This document shows positions 1-9,162 of a DNA stretch of 48,693 nucleotides, piece by piece. Origin of the DNA: Cyclobacteriaceae bacterium (lineage in GTDB: Bacteria; Bacteroidota; Bacteroidia; Cytophagales; Cyclobacteriaceae); assembly GCA_003565295.1 (NCBI GenBank), contig PXCO01000397.1:1-48693 (forward strand), in the 5' to 3' direction. The translations under genes were made by a program, and so were the position numbers. The notes beneath the pieces were generated by a model. It ran no database searches, had not been told where the DNA came from, and worked only from the letters and a program-made list of their open reading frames with translations. Position 1 is the stretch's first letter. Every line of letters begins with the position of its first letter.

Positions 1-299
1 AGAACAATGATCGTGTTGATCAGGCGTTTCTGGAATGCGCTCGCATATACTTGCTGGGTTTCCTCTGATAAGGCGACGTCCTCCAATTCGAAGTATCCCA
101 CTGGATCCCCTCCGGCTTCCACTAATGGGGTATGAACCTCAGCGGCCAACTCTTCCCAGGTTAAAGTGGGCTGGGCTGCAGGGGAACAGGATATGAGGAC
201 TACTGATTTACCAGATAAAAACCCATCAAGCGCTTGCTGCTGACCAAAAACTAAAGCCTGATGAAAACAAGCCAAGACCAGCAAATGGATATATTTCAT
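1..299 (-). CDS. Secreted protein of unknown function, C-terminus cut by window edge
   Basis: Reading leftward from an ATG at 299, 99 codons stay open to the edge of the window. The first 20 residues (MKYIHLLVLACFHQALVFGQ) form a Sec signal peptide with a likely cleavage site near residue 19-20. The mature part contains SGKSVVLISCSPAAQ followed by TWEELAAEVHTPLVEAGGDP and an acidic stretch. I do not recognise the family. It is divergent from the M28 peptidase at 373, sharing a 73-base spacer that must hold both promoters. Codon use looks like that of the neighbours, so it is a real gene, truncated only by the window. Confidence 0.7.
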   Translation of the reverse strand, partial: MKYIHLLVLACFHQALVFGQQQALDGFLSGKSVVLISCSPAAQPTLTWEELAAEVHTPLVEAGGDPVGYFELEDVALSEETQQVYASAFQKRLINTIIV

Positions 300-372
300 A
301 AACAAAACTATTGCAAACACTAAAGTTTAGTATTTTCACGCAAATTCACAACGCATAAGTTTCCCAATTACT

Positions 373-1266
373 ATGAGAACGGCAAAATCTATCATAATAT
401 TTTTTCTCTTTTGGGCTTCCTTTGGGATTAATGCCCAGCAGATCTCCCTGGAAGGTGCTCTGGATGACTTACGATACCTTTCTTCTCCTACATTGGAAGG
501 TCGCAAACCAATGAGCGAAGGCAGCAGAATGGCTCAGGATTACATAAGGGATCGATTTCGGAGCTTGGGACTAAGTTCCCAGTTCCATGAATACACACAA
601 TCATTCGCATTACCATCCTCGAAGAGGGGTGAAAAGGCAAAAAACATTGTTGGGTTCATTCCGGGTTCGGAACATGATAAAATAATTTTGGTAATGGCGC
701 ATTATGATCACCTAGGGATTAAGGATGGGGAGGTTTTTCACGGGGCGGATGACAATGCATCGGGAGTGGTTGGACTAATGGCTTTAGCCACCCATTATGC
801 CCAATTTAGGCCTAAACACTCCATGATTTTTGCGGCATTAGATGCAGAAGAAATGGGGCTTTTAGGAGCCAAAGCACTTTTAGAGGACTTCCCTTTTCCA
901 CTGGAACAGCTCACGCTGGTGGTAAACATGGACATGATAGGAAGAAGTCAGCAGCGTCGATTATACGCTGCAGGTTCCAGGCACTACCCTCAACTTTTAC
1001 CTGCCTTAGAAAATATTGCGGAAATTTCCGATGTGGAACTGTATATAGGTAATGACGGGGGCCTTGGCAAAAAAGATTGGTCAAAAGCTTCTGATCATGC
1101 CCCTTTCCACGCTATAGGGATTCCCTTTATCTATTTCGGGGTAGACGACCACGAGGATTACCATAAACCTTCCGACACTTTTGAAAACATCGATAAGGAC
1201 TTTTTTCTAGCTGCCATCTCCACCATTTTTATGGTAATAGAGAGATTGGACAACAGCGATCTTTGA
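373..1266 (+). CDS. Secreted M28-family zinc aminopeptidase
   Basis: A 297-residue metallopeptidase of family M28, exported by a signal peptide (residues 1-22, ending INAQQ), so it should act in the periplasm or outside the cell, removing N-terminal residues from peptides. The co-catalytic zinc set is complete: AHYDHLG (H110, D112), GADDNASG (D126), DAEEMGL (general base E159, ligand E160), NMDMIG (D187) and SDHAPF (H242). The length fits a bare catalytic domain without PA or PDZ extensions. It ends one base before the stop of the convergent wzi-like gene, with no visible terminator between them. Substrate preference cannot be read from the sequence. Confidence 0.9.
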   Translation: MRTAKSIIIFFLFWASFGINAQQISLEGALDDLRYLSSPTLEGRKPMSEGSRMAQDYIRDRFRSLGLSSQFHEYTQSFALPSSKRGEKAKNIVGFIPGSEHDKIILVMAHYDHLGIKDGEVFHGADDNASGVVGLMALATHYAQFRPKHSMIFAALDAEEMGLLGAKALLEDFPFPLEQLTLVVNMDMIGRSQQRRLYAAGSRHYPQLLPALENIAEISDVELYIGNDGGLGKKDWSKASDHAPFHAIGIPFIYFGVDDHEDYHKPSDTFENIDKDFFLAAISTIFMVIERLDNSDL

Positions 1267-1267
1267 A

Positions 1268-2986
1268 TTATTTAAACACATATGTAGCACCAAACTTTGC
1301 CACCAAATTGTTTTTGTCCAAGCCGGGGACAAAATAATTGCTGGGATCATTTTCTATGTACCAATGGTAATTCAAGGTATTTACATATTGTAAATGGGCA
1401 AATATCAAAACCTGGTCAAACCTCCACTCCCCTAAGATAGTGGGTACAATGTCCACATATTTCACCCTCCAATCCTTAATTTCCTCAAAGCGCTTGTAAT
1501 AAAAGTCGTTATTGTGGTTGATGTATTCTAATTGAAAGCCTATACGGTTAAAATCCTTAACCCAGGCAATATCCGCAGAAATCACGTTGCTTCCTGGCCC
1601 ATATCCAAAGCCCAAAACCTGTCCCCTATGGGTGTATCCATGCCGCACATGCGGGTGTGTGTACCAACTATTCCTCGCTAAAATATTTTCCCTTACCGTT
1701 TGCCCGGTTTGGGTCATTTCCATTCCCACTTGAATGAATTCCCTTTGCTTTTTAAGCTTGATTAAATGGCTAAACCCAAAAGTGAACGCTCTATTAAGAT
1801 CCGGGTTAATCAAAAAATCATACATGGTCCTGCTATTGCCGTTGGATCCATATTCCCCATAAAACTCAAAATGGCCTTCTGGGCTAATCCACCTGAAAAA
1901 CCCCGAGCTCATCTGATTCCTGCGGTCCACAGCGGGGCGGGTAATCGCCTGAGGGCCCTTTTCACTATTGAACATGGGAAGGTAATCACTAAACGTCTCC
2001 ATATCTGAAGAATACATCTGTGATACACTACTAAAGCCTAGGAAAAGTCCAGGAACCCAAGTGGGTTGATAGCTCATCACAAATCCGGCAAGATAACGCC
2101 AATCAGCTGCATCTCTTTTTGGTGCATAAGGGGGAGTAGTCCTGAATGTAACCTCCGTGTTTGGTGGGTCAAAACCAGAGGCCTCCAATCTGCCGGCAAT
2201 AAGTTGGGTCTCAAACTTACCTATAGGGGTTGCCACAGGTTTCCTGGTATTAATTGTCGCATGCAAAAAGCCGGGGGCATGATTGCTCATAAGCAGGGAT
2301 CCCCGTCTACCGGGACCCCACCAAAGATTTTCTGTGGAAATACCTATGGACCATTCGCGGTAATTATACCGGATACTGGACTGGCCCATCAACATCTTTG
2401 TATATGCCCTGTCACCAAACCTCTCCGGCCGATCTATGGTGTTCAACCAATCGTAATATTGTGCCCATGTACTTGGGTCATGTTCCAATGGAAACCCCAT
2501 ATAATCCCTGTTGGCAGCATACAGAAATTCCGGTTGTATCTGAAAGGAGAATCCTCCGTATTCGGCAAAGACCCCAACGCTTGCCATCACCTGCATGCCG
2601 GCGTTTGGGATCATGGGACCATTATTGATGCCAAATGCATAATTTGAGTTGTACTGCGTCCTCAGCATACCCGGCATCATCATAAAGCTGCCCTTGCCAT
2701 CTTTGGAAGAAAAACTGAACTCCGACAAATCCTCATCGGTAAAGGTGCCATCCAGGTCAACCCCGTTATCCTTGCCGAAAGCCTGCCCCGGATACAAAGG
2801 CCGGATCATAAAGCTCACCCCAGAATCCAACTCCCCCAATAATTGCTGCCGCCTCATATAATCCTCGAATATGGGAAAATTCAGGGAAACGCTTTGTGCC
2901 ATTGACAGATTGGGGGAACCTAACCCGAGTAAGAGCATTCCAAGTGAAATGAAAATCCAAAGGAAATTTTTAAATTGTTTTCTCAT
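1268..2986 (-). CDS. Capsule assembly Wzi-like outer-membrane beta-barrel
   Basis: A 572-residue protein with a signal peptide (about 1-31, ending LSMAQ) and an aromatic, alternating beta-barrel pattern to its terminal phenylalanine region. The segment NNGPMIPNAGMQ followed by FSFQIQPEFLYAAN resembles the start of the Bacteroidota Wzi-type capsule assembly family as I know it; E. coli Wzi is an outer-membrane lectin that anchors capsular polysaccharide. Its start codon overlaps the stop of the upstream lipoprotein gene (ATGA at 2983-2986), so the two are translationally coupled. No other capsule genes are nearby, so it may handle another surface glycan. Confidence 0.8.
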   Translation of the reverse strand: MRKQFKNFLWIFISLGMLLLGLGSPNLSMAQSVSLNFPIFEDYMRRQQLLGELDSGVSFMIRPLYPGQAFGKDNGVDLDGTFTDEDLSEFSFSSKDGKGSFMMMPGMLRTQYNSNYAFGINNGPMIPNAGMQVMASVGVFAEYGGFSFQIQPEFLYAANRDYMGFPLEHDPSTWAQYYDWLNTIDRPERFGDRAYTKMLMGQSSIRYNYREWSIGISTENLWWGPGRRGSLLMSNHAPGFLHATINTRKPVATPIGKFETQLIAGRLEASGFDPPNTEVTFRTTPPYAPKRDAADWRYLAGFVMSYQPTWVPGLFLGFSSVSQMYSSDMETFSDYLPMFNSEKGPQAITRPAVDRRNQMSSGFFRWISPEGHFEFYGEYGSNGNSRTMYDFLINPDLNRAFTFGFSHLIKLKKQREFIQVGMEMTQTGQTVRENILARNSWYTHPHVRHGYTHRGQVLGFGYGPGSNVISADIAWVKDFNRIGFQLEYINHNNDFYYKRFEEIKDWRVKYVDIVPTILGEWRFDQVLIFAHLQYVNTLNYHWYIENDPSNYFVPGLDKNNLVAKFGATYVFK

Positions 2987-3648
2987 CGTAATGTCATGGT
3001 AGTCACTTCAATCTTGCCAACCGACCAGCTTTCGTCACAAACCGGGTCAGGTGCATTTTCTTGTTTTAATTCATCACCACATAGCACCTCTATGGAAGAC
3101 CCGCTATGGGAGATAATCCTTGAGATTCTATACTTGGTCGTCCAGCCCACCTGTCCCTCATATTGGCATCTGCCCGGCAAATCTGTTTCCAAAGCCCCGG
3201 TCTTCGGTTCGTTGAGCCTTGGGTATTGATCGGGATAAGATTGGTAAAGGCAATAAAGAGATTCACAGGGACTATTCGAAAAAGTGGTTCGCAGCACCTC
3301 CACCCCGTCTAACTGAAGGTACCAGAAATCCGGCCCTCCTACATTGTCCGGGTTTCCATCCCAACTGTCATGCACCAACAGATCTATGGAAACCTGGAGG
3401 GCATTATGGGCGGGTAAATTGGGAACTGTAAGGACAATCTCCTCATTATGGTAAAAGCCAAGCAATGAATCTCCATTGAAGGCATGTAACCTGCCATTGC
3501 TGATGTTACTTATGTCTGAACTTGAAAAATCGTTCGAATAAACCAGCGTCTCCTCTGTTAAAACTGTTTCGCATGCCATTAAAAAAGTGGTAGCCACCAT
3601 CCAATATACCATACAGTTTTTCGGCAAGCCCTTCCAAAAAGCCTTCAT
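2983..3648 (-). CDS. Lipoprotein of unknown function coupled to Wzi-like gene
   Basis: A 221-residue protein read from ATG 3648 (an upstream GTG at 3654 would add two residues). Residues 6-26 are hydrophobic and end in TTFLMAC, a usable lipobox, so it is probably a lipoprotein. The mature part is beta-rich and contains DLLVHDSWDGNPDNVGGPD followed by FWYLQLDGV, resembling a jelly-roll carbohydrate-binding or lectin-like fold, but I do not recognise a named family. Four later cysteines (CESLYC, a CQYE and a CDES segment) could form disulfides. Its TGA overlaps the ATG of the Wzi-like gene, suggesting a surface-glycan partner role. Confidence 0.75.
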   Translation of the reverse strand: MKAFWKGLPKNCMVYWMVATTFLMACETVLTEETLVYSNDFSSSDISNISNGRLHAFNGDSLLGFYHNEEIVLTVPNLPAHNALQVSIDLLVHDSWDGNPDNVGGPDFWYLQLDGVEVLRTTFSNSPCESLYCLYQSYPDQYPRLNEPKTGALETDLPGRCQYEGQVGWTTKYRISRIISHSGSSIEVLCGDELKQENAPDPVCDESWSVGKIEVTTMTLR

Positions 3649-3785
3649 ACACACTCAGGTTTAATCCTATTTATAGGGTCAGTTATTTTTTCCATAACCT
3701 ATTTCTCATTCATTAATTTTCGGACAAATAAACGAAATTATTGTCAATATTAGCTTAATCCTTTGATCAATTCCAATATCCATTC

Positions 3786-6254
3786 TCAATCCCAAAAATA
3801 AACCCGTTTCACCCGTTGGGTTATGTTGGTGAGCAACTCATAAGGAATGGTGCCTATTTTTTCCGCCAGATCAGAAAGTTTCATCCCTTCGCCGTAAATC
3901 ACAGCTTCATCTCCTTCAGCAGCAGATGGTATGGAGGATACATCCACCATACACATGTCCATGCACACATTCCCCACGGTTGGAGCTTTCTGCCCATGAA
4001 TAAGTACAAAGCCTACACCATTTCCAAATCTTCTGTCAAATCCATCTGCATAGCCTATATTTAGGGTAGCAATTTTCCCTCCCTTCGCCAGATGCCCTTT
4101 CTGACCATATCCTACAGACTCCTCAGGCAGGACATTTTTTATTTGAGCTATTGGGGTTTTCAAGGTTCCAATTTGGGTGAGGGGTAAGGAAGTCCCCCCT
4201 ACCGGATCTACCCCATAGAGCCCTATGCCCAGCCTTACCATATCCAGAGAATATTCAGGAAACCTTTGAATTCCTGCTGTATTCAAGGCATGAAGCAAAG
4301 GTTTTTGCTTCATGGTTTTGCTCAATTTCTTGGCTTGATCCAGAAATCTCTTCAATTGCTGTTGGGTAAACAAATCCCTACTGGGGTCATCCGCCGCTGC
4401 CAAATGTGTGAAGATACTGGCCACACTTAATAAGGGAGTGGTCTTTATCCATTCATTTAATGGGTCAATATCCTTCTCCTCAAAGCCCAACCTTTTCATT
4501 CCGGTGTCTATGTCCAAATGTATCTTGATCGGAGAATCATTGATGAGGGAAAAATTGGCTAGACGTTTGAATAAACTTAGGCTGTACACCACTGGCTCCA
4601 GCTCATACTTCACTAAGTGTTTAAAATCCTCCTTATTACTGTTGAGTACCAGTATGGGAAGTTTGATCCCAGCCTTTCTCAATTCCACCCCCTCATCCGA
4701 ATAGGCCACAGCCAGATAATCGGCACCCATGACCTGCAATTGCTTGGCAATTTCAGGTGCTCCTCCCCCATAGGCAGATGCCTTGACCATTACCATAAGT
4801 TTGGTGGCATCAGAAACCAGGGAGCGATAATACCTGAAATTTTGCACAAGTGAGTTGAGGTTTATCTCCAGGACTGTCCCATGCATTTTTTCTTCTAGTC
4901 CCCTTACCACTTCCTCAAAAGCAAACTTACGGGCACCTTTCACCAATATCAGTTCATTGACAAACTTGTCCTGGGAGAGGTTTTTAATAAAGGCCAAGGT
5001 GGAAGGGAAAAATTCTGCCGGTACATCAAACACTTTCCTGTGCCTGGTTATGGCGCTTCCTACTCCCACCAATCTACTCACTCCATAATGAGCCATCAGT
5101 TCGGCTACCTTTTCATAGACCGAGGCTTCATCCCCCGATTGCAGCAAATCGGAAAGAATAAGGGTCCGTTTTTTGTCCAGGGGTTGGTTTTCCATAAACT
5201 GCATGGCTACTTCAAGCCCGGCAAGATCATTATTATACGTATCGTCAATGATGAGACATTCATTGATTCCCGATTTCAGCGTAAGCCTCATTTCTATAGG
5301 CTTAAGCTGAGGCAGCCAATCATGGATATTTTCCGTGGAAACCCCCAGGGTGAGGCAGGCAGTTAAGACATGGCACAAATTTTCCAAGGAAGCTTCATCG
5401 GTAAATCCAGTATGAAAGGTAAACATGCCCAAATCAGGTTTCATCATCACAATCCGGCTGCCTTCCTCACGCCGCTTACAAGAAAACACGTAATCCGCAG
5501 CCCCTTTTCTCGACCAACTCACCAGTCTATCTTCGGGGAAATTTCCTTTTAAGAACCTGCATAACGGTTCATGGTCCGAACAGAAGATAATATAATTAGC
5601 TCGCTGAAGAAGTAGGGCTTTCTCATTTAGCTTTTGTTCCCTATTTATAAAATTCGCATCATGTGCCGGCCCCAGGTTGGTGAAAATGGCAATATCAGGT
5701 TGGATCATTTTCTCCAGGTTCTGCATCTCACCCGGCCTGGAAATGCCAGCTTCTATAATCCCCACCTGATAATTGCTGTCCAACCCAAAAAGGGATAGCG
5801 GCACCCCTATTTGACTGTTGTAACTTTTCGGGCTTTTACACACCCTATAATCATTCGAAAGCAATTGACCCAACCATTCCTTTACGATTGTCTTGCCATT
5901 GCTTCCAGTAATTCCAATAAGCACTCCTTCAAACCTTCTTCTATTCCAGGCGGCTATATGTTGCAATGCAGCAACGCTATCTTTTACATGGTAAATATTA
6001 CTTCCGGTGAGCTCATTGGGGACTGCCTTACCAGGAATCTGTACAATGAAATTTCTCACCCCCTTTTCATAGGCTGCAGAAATAAAGTCATGGCCGTCAA
6101 CAGTGTTTCCAGTCAAGGGTACAAACAATGACCCCTTCCCATGAAGGATCACTCTGGAGTCAATGAAAATAGCCTCTATGGCAGTTTCATGAGCTCTTGT
6201 TATCCATGTGCCATCGAGCGATTCCGAGAACTCCTGTAAGGTAAATGGGGTCAT
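3786..6254 (-). CDS. murF-alr: Bifunctional MurF ligase / alanine racemase
   Basis: A 822-residue fusion typical of Bacteroidota. The N-terminal half is UDP-MurNAc-tripeptide:D-Ala-D-Ala ligase, with ATP loop GITGSNGKT (114-122), substrate segment KSPKSYNSQIGVPLSL and DDTYNND. The C-terminal half is a PLP alanine racemase, with PLP lysine in VKASAYGGG (K491), the GIQRFPEY and RLGIGLYG segments, and the catalytic tyrosine in NIGYADGF (Y735). One cytoplasmic polypeptide thus makes D-Ala and attaches D-Ala-D-Ala to the peptidoglycan precursor. A TTG at 6287 would extend it by 11 codons, but that codon lies in a TAATTTTG promoter element, so ATG 6254 is preferred. Confidence 0.93.
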   Translation of the reverse strand: MTPFTLQEFSESLDGTWITRAHETAIEAIFIDSRVILHGKGSLFVPLTGNTVDGHDFISAAYEKGVRNFIVQIPGKAVPNELTGSNIYHVKDSVAALQHIAAWNRRRFEGVLIGITGSNGKTIVKEWLGQLLSNDYRVCKSPKSYNSQIGVPLSLFGLDSNYQVGIIEAGISRPGEMQNLEKMIQPDIAIFTNLGPAHDANFINREQKLNEKALLLQRANYIIFCSDHEPLCRFLKGNFPEDRLVSWSRKGAADYVFSCKRREEGSRIVMMKPDLGMFTFHTGFTDEASLENLCHVLTACLTLGVSTENIHDWLPQLKPIEMRLTLKSGINECLIIDDTYNNDLAGLEVAMQFMENQPLDKKRTLILSDLLQSGDEASVYEKVAELMAHYGVSRLVGVGSAITRHRKVFDVPAEFFPSTLAFIKNLSQDKFVNELILVKGARKFAFEEVVRGLEEKMHGTVLEINLNSLVQNFRYYRSLVSDATKLMVMVKASAYGGGAPEIAKQLQVMGADYLAVAYSDEGVELRKAGIKLPILVLNSNKEDFKHLVKYELEPVVYSLSLFKRLANFSLINDSPIKIHLDIDTGMKRLGFEEKDIDPLNEWIKTTPLLSVASIFTHLAAADDPSRDLFTQQQLKRFLDQAKKLSKTMKQKPLLHALNTAGIQRFPEYSLDMVRLGIGLYGVDPVGGTSLPLTQIGTLKTPIAQIKNVLPEESVGYGQKGHLAKGGKIATLNIGYADGFDRRFGNGVGFVLIHGQKAPTVGNVCMDMCMVDVSSIPSAAEGDEAVIYGEGMKLSDLAEKIGTIPYELLTNITQRVKRVYFWD

Positions 6255-6284
6255 ATCCGTTTTGTTAGCGCGCAAAAATTTTCT

Positions 6285-6292
6285 CAAAATTA
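6285..6292 (-). promoter_or_regulatory. Candidate -7 promoter element of murF-alr
   Basis: Reading leftward, TAATTTTG matches the Bacteroidota -7 consensus TAnnTTTG. No clear TTG lies 19-21 bases upstream, so the -33 half is weak. Transcription would begin near 6278, leaving a leader of about 24 bases before ATG 6254. Confidence 0.4.
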
Positions 6293-6359
6293 CAACAACA
6301 TCGCTAAAGTAAAACCTTCTTTATATACGAAACCCTTCACTTGATCTTGAACGCATTTT

Positions 6360-6390
6360 TTTGATAAAAGGAATATTTTGAGTATATTTG
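6360..6390 (+). promoter_or_regulatory. Bacteroidota-type promoter for the small secreted protein gene
   Basis: TTTG at 6360-6363 and TATATTTG at 6383-6390 are 19 bases apart, a full match to the Bacteroidota TTG / TAnnTTTG promoter. It implies a start near 6397 and a leader of roughly 48 bases before the ATG at 6445. Confidence 0.7.
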
Positions 6391-6444
6391 GAACATTAAC
6401 AAAATAAGCATTATAAAATCAATCGCTTAAGGTCAACCAAAAAA

Positions 6445-6804
6445 ATGCGGCTCCAAAATATTATTTTCAAAAACACAAAATGGCTTTCGCTCTTTGTTTT
6501 ATTATTTTGTTTTTGCCTAAATAGCCAAGTTTTTGCACAATCGGACAGGGAATCCGTAATACAAGAAAGGGAGAGCCTGGAAATTTCAAAAAGTATTAAA
6601 TCACCTACGCTGAAGCAGGAGACATCTGAAGAAGAAAACAGTTATGCCCCTAAAAATTCCTCAGGGACTGACCATTCCTCGCTAAAAGCCAATCGAAGCA
6701 GTTATAGTGAGGATGGGGCATCGGTAGAAGAAAAGAAAGAAGACAAAACCCCTGTATCCTTCAATATCTTTTTGTACGTCTTGGATAGATTTAAGGAAAA
6801 TTAA
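6445..6804 (+). CDS. Small secreted, charged protein of unknown function
   Basis: A 119-residue protein with a clear signal peptide (KWLSLFVLLFCFCLNSQVFA, residues 12-31) followed by a low-complexity, Ser/Glu/Lys-rich and probably disordered stretch (about 32-100) and a conserved-looking hydrophobic tail NIFLYVLDRF. No domain is recognised. A well-formed promoter stands upstream, which supports expression. The gene converges on the HisA-like gene with only four bases between stops. The hydrophobic C-terminal tail could contact a membrane or partner protein; that is inference. Confidence 0.65.
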   Translation: MRLQNIIFKNTKWLSLFVLLFCFCLNSQVFAQSDRESVIQERESLEISKSIKSPTLKQETSEEENSYAPKNSSGTDHSSLKANRSSYSEDGASVEEKKEDKTPVSFNIFLYVLDRFKEN

Positions 6805-6808
6805 AAAA

Positions 6809-7549
6809 TTACCGACTTACCTGACCTAAGAATTTGTCCAGCTCCTTAAGCGTGATCTTCTTCTCATAATAGGCACGACCAAAAACCACTCCACTCAAAC
6901 CAAGTTCTTTTAACTTCACGAAGTCGTCTATATTTCTTACTCCACCACTTGCCATTATTTGCAATGCAGGGAATTTTTCCACCACGTCCCTATAAAGTTC
7001 AAAATTAGGGCCATCCATTACCCCGTCCCTGCTAATATCAGAGCACTTTACCCACTTCAGCCCTCTTTCGAAGAAAAACTCCAAATGTTCATAAAGCTGA
7101 ATGGAGGTCTTTGTTTGCCAACCCTTGATTTTGATACTCAGATCCTTGCTATCAGAATCTGCAGCAAGGTTTATTTTCTCCCTGCCATATGAAATCAACC
7201 ATTGCGCAAACCTTTCAGGAAATCTTACTGCAACAGTGGCCGCAGTGATGGTAGATGCCCCATGCTCAAAGGATTTAATCACATCCCCATCCGTGGAAAC
7301 CCCTCCTGTAAAATCCACTTTTAACGAGGTGTATTCTGCAATAGCTTCCAAAATATGGTAATTTTTGGGCGATTCCCTTACTGCCCCATCCAAGTCAACC
7401 AAATGCAACTTGGTGATGCCATGTTCTTCAAAGGCCTGTGCAATTTCCAGTGGATTGTCCGAAATAACCTCCTCAGTGGAGAAATCGCCCCGCTTCAAGC
7501 GTACACATTTACCTTGGATCAACCATATGGAGGGTATGACTTCAAACAT
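6809..7549 (-). CDS. HisA-like TIM-barrel protein lacking the catalytic base
   Basis: A 246-residue protein co-linear with HisA, the ProFAR isomerase of histidine synthesis. It keeps IQGKCVRLKRGD, HLVDLDGA (49-56), the aspartate of LAADSD (D131, aligning with the catalytic acid), KGWQ (substrate-stacking tryptophan), CSDISRDG and the second phosphate loop SGGVRNIDD. However, the general base of HisA, the aspartate in IPAxDL, is tryptophan here (IPSIWL, W9), and the first phosphate loop GGGxRS is TGGVST, losing its arginine. It stands alone, with no his genes nearby. It is either a lineage-specific HisA with altered chemistry or, more likely, a paralogue with another role. Confidence 0.85.
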   Translation of the reverse strand: MFEVIPSIWLIQGKCVRLKRGDFSTEEVISDNPLEIAQAFEEHGITKLHLVDLDGAVRESPKNYHILEAIAEYTSLKVDFTGGVSTDGDVIKSFEHGASTITAATVAVRFPERFAQWLISYGREKINLAADSDSKDLSIKIKGWQTKTSIQLYEHLEFFFERGLKWVKCSDISRDGVMDGPNFELYRDVVEKFPALQIMASGGVRNIDDFVKLKELGLSGVVFGRAYYEKKITLKELDKFLGQVSR

Positions 7550-7692
7550 GTTGGGTTAACAAAATTGTGATTAAATTTAAGGTTTATGAGCCAAAGGATC
7601 GTTATGTAGGTACCACTTTTTTTAAAAACTATAATCAAAGCCCTATCTTTAAGGTTCTTTATACAGGTGTTTAAATCCTAAATGTTTTCGCT

Positions 7693-8532
7693 ATGACTCA
7701 AAAATTAAGAACCTTTACCTATGTCTTCACTATTTACCTCCTCCTTGGCGGAAGTTTCACACATGCCCAGGAAATAGGGCTGCAACTCTACAGTTTGCGC
7801 AATCAAATGAAAACCGATGTGGAGAGGTATCATGAAATCATTGACCAATGGGATATAAAATATATAGAAGGTGGGGGAACCTATGGCATGTCCATGGATG
7901 AATACCTGGAATTACTCGATAAGTATGGGTTACAAATGGTGGCCATTGGCGCCGATTACAATGAATTGAAAAAAGATCCAGCGCCTTTTATCGAAAAAGC
8001 TAAGGCCTTTGGTGCCAGCTACATTGTCACTTTTTGGATCCCCCATGATGGCGATTTCAATGAATCATATGCTAAAGAAGCGGTTGAGGTTTTTAATGAA
8101 GCAGGTAAAAAGATCAAAGATGCCGGTCTGACTTTTTGCTATCACCCGCACGGCTATGAGTTTAAACCCTACCAAGATGGCACTTTATTCGACTACATGA
8201 TTGCCAATGCTGATCACTTCGATTTTGAAATGGACGTTTTCTGGGTCCAAATGGGTGGGGGAGACCCCTTGGCTTTGCTAAAAGCCCATCCTGATAAATT
8301 TCCGCTCCTACACATCAAAGACCGGAAAAAGGGGACCCCAGGATCAGACGATGGCACTGGCGATGTGGAAACTAATGTGGTGCTTGGCACAGGAGACATA
8401 GATATTGCAGGCATTATCCGCCAGGCCAAAGCCAATGGGGTGGAATACCTCATCATCGAAGACGAGTCTTCCCGATCGGTGAGTCAAATCCCTCAAAGTG
8501 TCTATTTTATTCGGCAAATTTTAGACGAGTAA
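7693..8532 (+). CDS. Exported sugar-phosphate isomerase/epimerase-like TIM barrel
   Basis: A 279-residue protein of the xylose-isomerase-like (AP endonuclease 2) TIM-barrel family. Residues 1-26 are a signal peptide ending FTHAQ, so it acts in the periplasm. Candidate metal ligands occur in the usual order: YIEGGG (E56 region), CYHPHGYEF, FEMDVFW, LLHIKD and IIEDES. It begins after EIGLQLYSLR, a common opening of this family. Such exported members often belong to sugar or inositol catabolic loci in Bacteroidota, but no sugar transport or kinase genes are adjacent, so the substrate is unknown. It appears to be monocistronic. Confidence 0.85.
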   Translation: MTQKLRTFTYVFTIYLLLGGSFTHAQEIGLQLYSLRNQMKTDVERYHEIIDQWDIKYIEGGGTYGMSMDEYLELLDKYGLQMVAIGADYNELKKDPAPFIEKAKAFGASYIVTFWIPHDGDFNESYAKEAVEVFNEAGKKIKDAGLTFCYHPHGYEFKPYQDGTLFDYMIANADHFDFEMDVFWVQMGGGDPLALLKAHPDKFPLLHIKDRKKGTPGSDDGTGDVETNVVLGTGDIDIAGIIRQAKANGVEYLIIEDESSRSVSQIPQSVYFIRQILDE

Positions 8533-8681
8533 GGTTCCGGCTAGAACACCTGCAGATTATTCTGCCTATTGCTGGAACGAAAGTCCATAGATAGAGGTTA
8601 ACAAATTTGTAACTTGTATTCAAATAACTCGTAGATTAATAAGCAATTACTTATTAAATTTCTTTTCCATTGTCAAATTCC

Positions 8682-9155
8682 ATGAGAACACTTCTGATCC
8701 CGCTTATATTTATCTTTTTATCCTCTTATTCTAATTTGGAAGCTCCTGTGATGAAGGTAATTTCCTTTGATGAATTTGAGGCTATGACAAAAGCCAAATC
8801 GGACAAAATACGGATATTTAACTTTTGGGCCACCTGGTGTGCCCCTTGTGTAAAGGAGATGCCGGATTTCGAAAAAGTGAACGCTGATGATCCTTCTGTA
8901 GAGCTTTACTTTATTTCCATGGATGATGGTAGAAAACCGGAAAGAGTCACCAATTTCATAGAAAAACGTGGAATAGAAGCCCCAGTTTATTTGTTAGACG
9001 ATGTGGACTTTAACAGCTGGATTGATAAAGTAAGCGAGAAATGGTCGGGAGCCATTCCTGCCACCTTATTTGTAACACCTGATGGAAAAAGGCATTTTCA
9101 TGAAGGTGTCATGGACCATGCCGCTTTAAAAAGTACCTTAGGCCAACTAAAATAA
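8682..9155 (+). CDS. Membrane-anchored or secreted TlpA/ResA-type thioredoxin
   Basis: A 157-residue protein read from ATG 8682; a TTG at 8670 would add four residues but offers nothing better. A hydrophobic N-terminus (MRTLLIPLIFIFLSSYS) exports it. The thioredoxin fold carries NFWATWCAPCVKEMP with active-site C53 and C56 and the cis-proline loop GAIPATLFV. It should reduce or isomerise thiols in the periplasm. Seven bases separate it from the next redox gene, so they form an operon ending at a strong terminator at 9804. The same two modules occur fused, in reverse order, at 22503. Confidence 0.88.
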   Translation: MRTLLIPLIFIFLSSYSNLEAPVMKVISFDEFEAMTKAKSDKIRIFNFWATWCAPCVKEMPDFEKVNADDPSVELYFISMDDGRKPERVTNFIEKRGIEAPVYLLDDVDFNSWIDKVSEKWSGAIPATLFVTPDGKRHFHEGVMDHAALKSTLGQLK

Positions 9156-9162
9156 AAATATC

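Noticed and set aside
2066-2647. Open frame of 193 codons opposite the Wzi-like gene
   Set aside because: It is antisense to a clear coding frame, lacks domain features and has atypical composition; the same applies to the long frames opposite the helicase (35332-35847) and the debranching enzyme (31501-32010).
3786-6254. Fusion of MurF with alanine racemase
   Set aside because: This fusion is standard in Bacteroidota.
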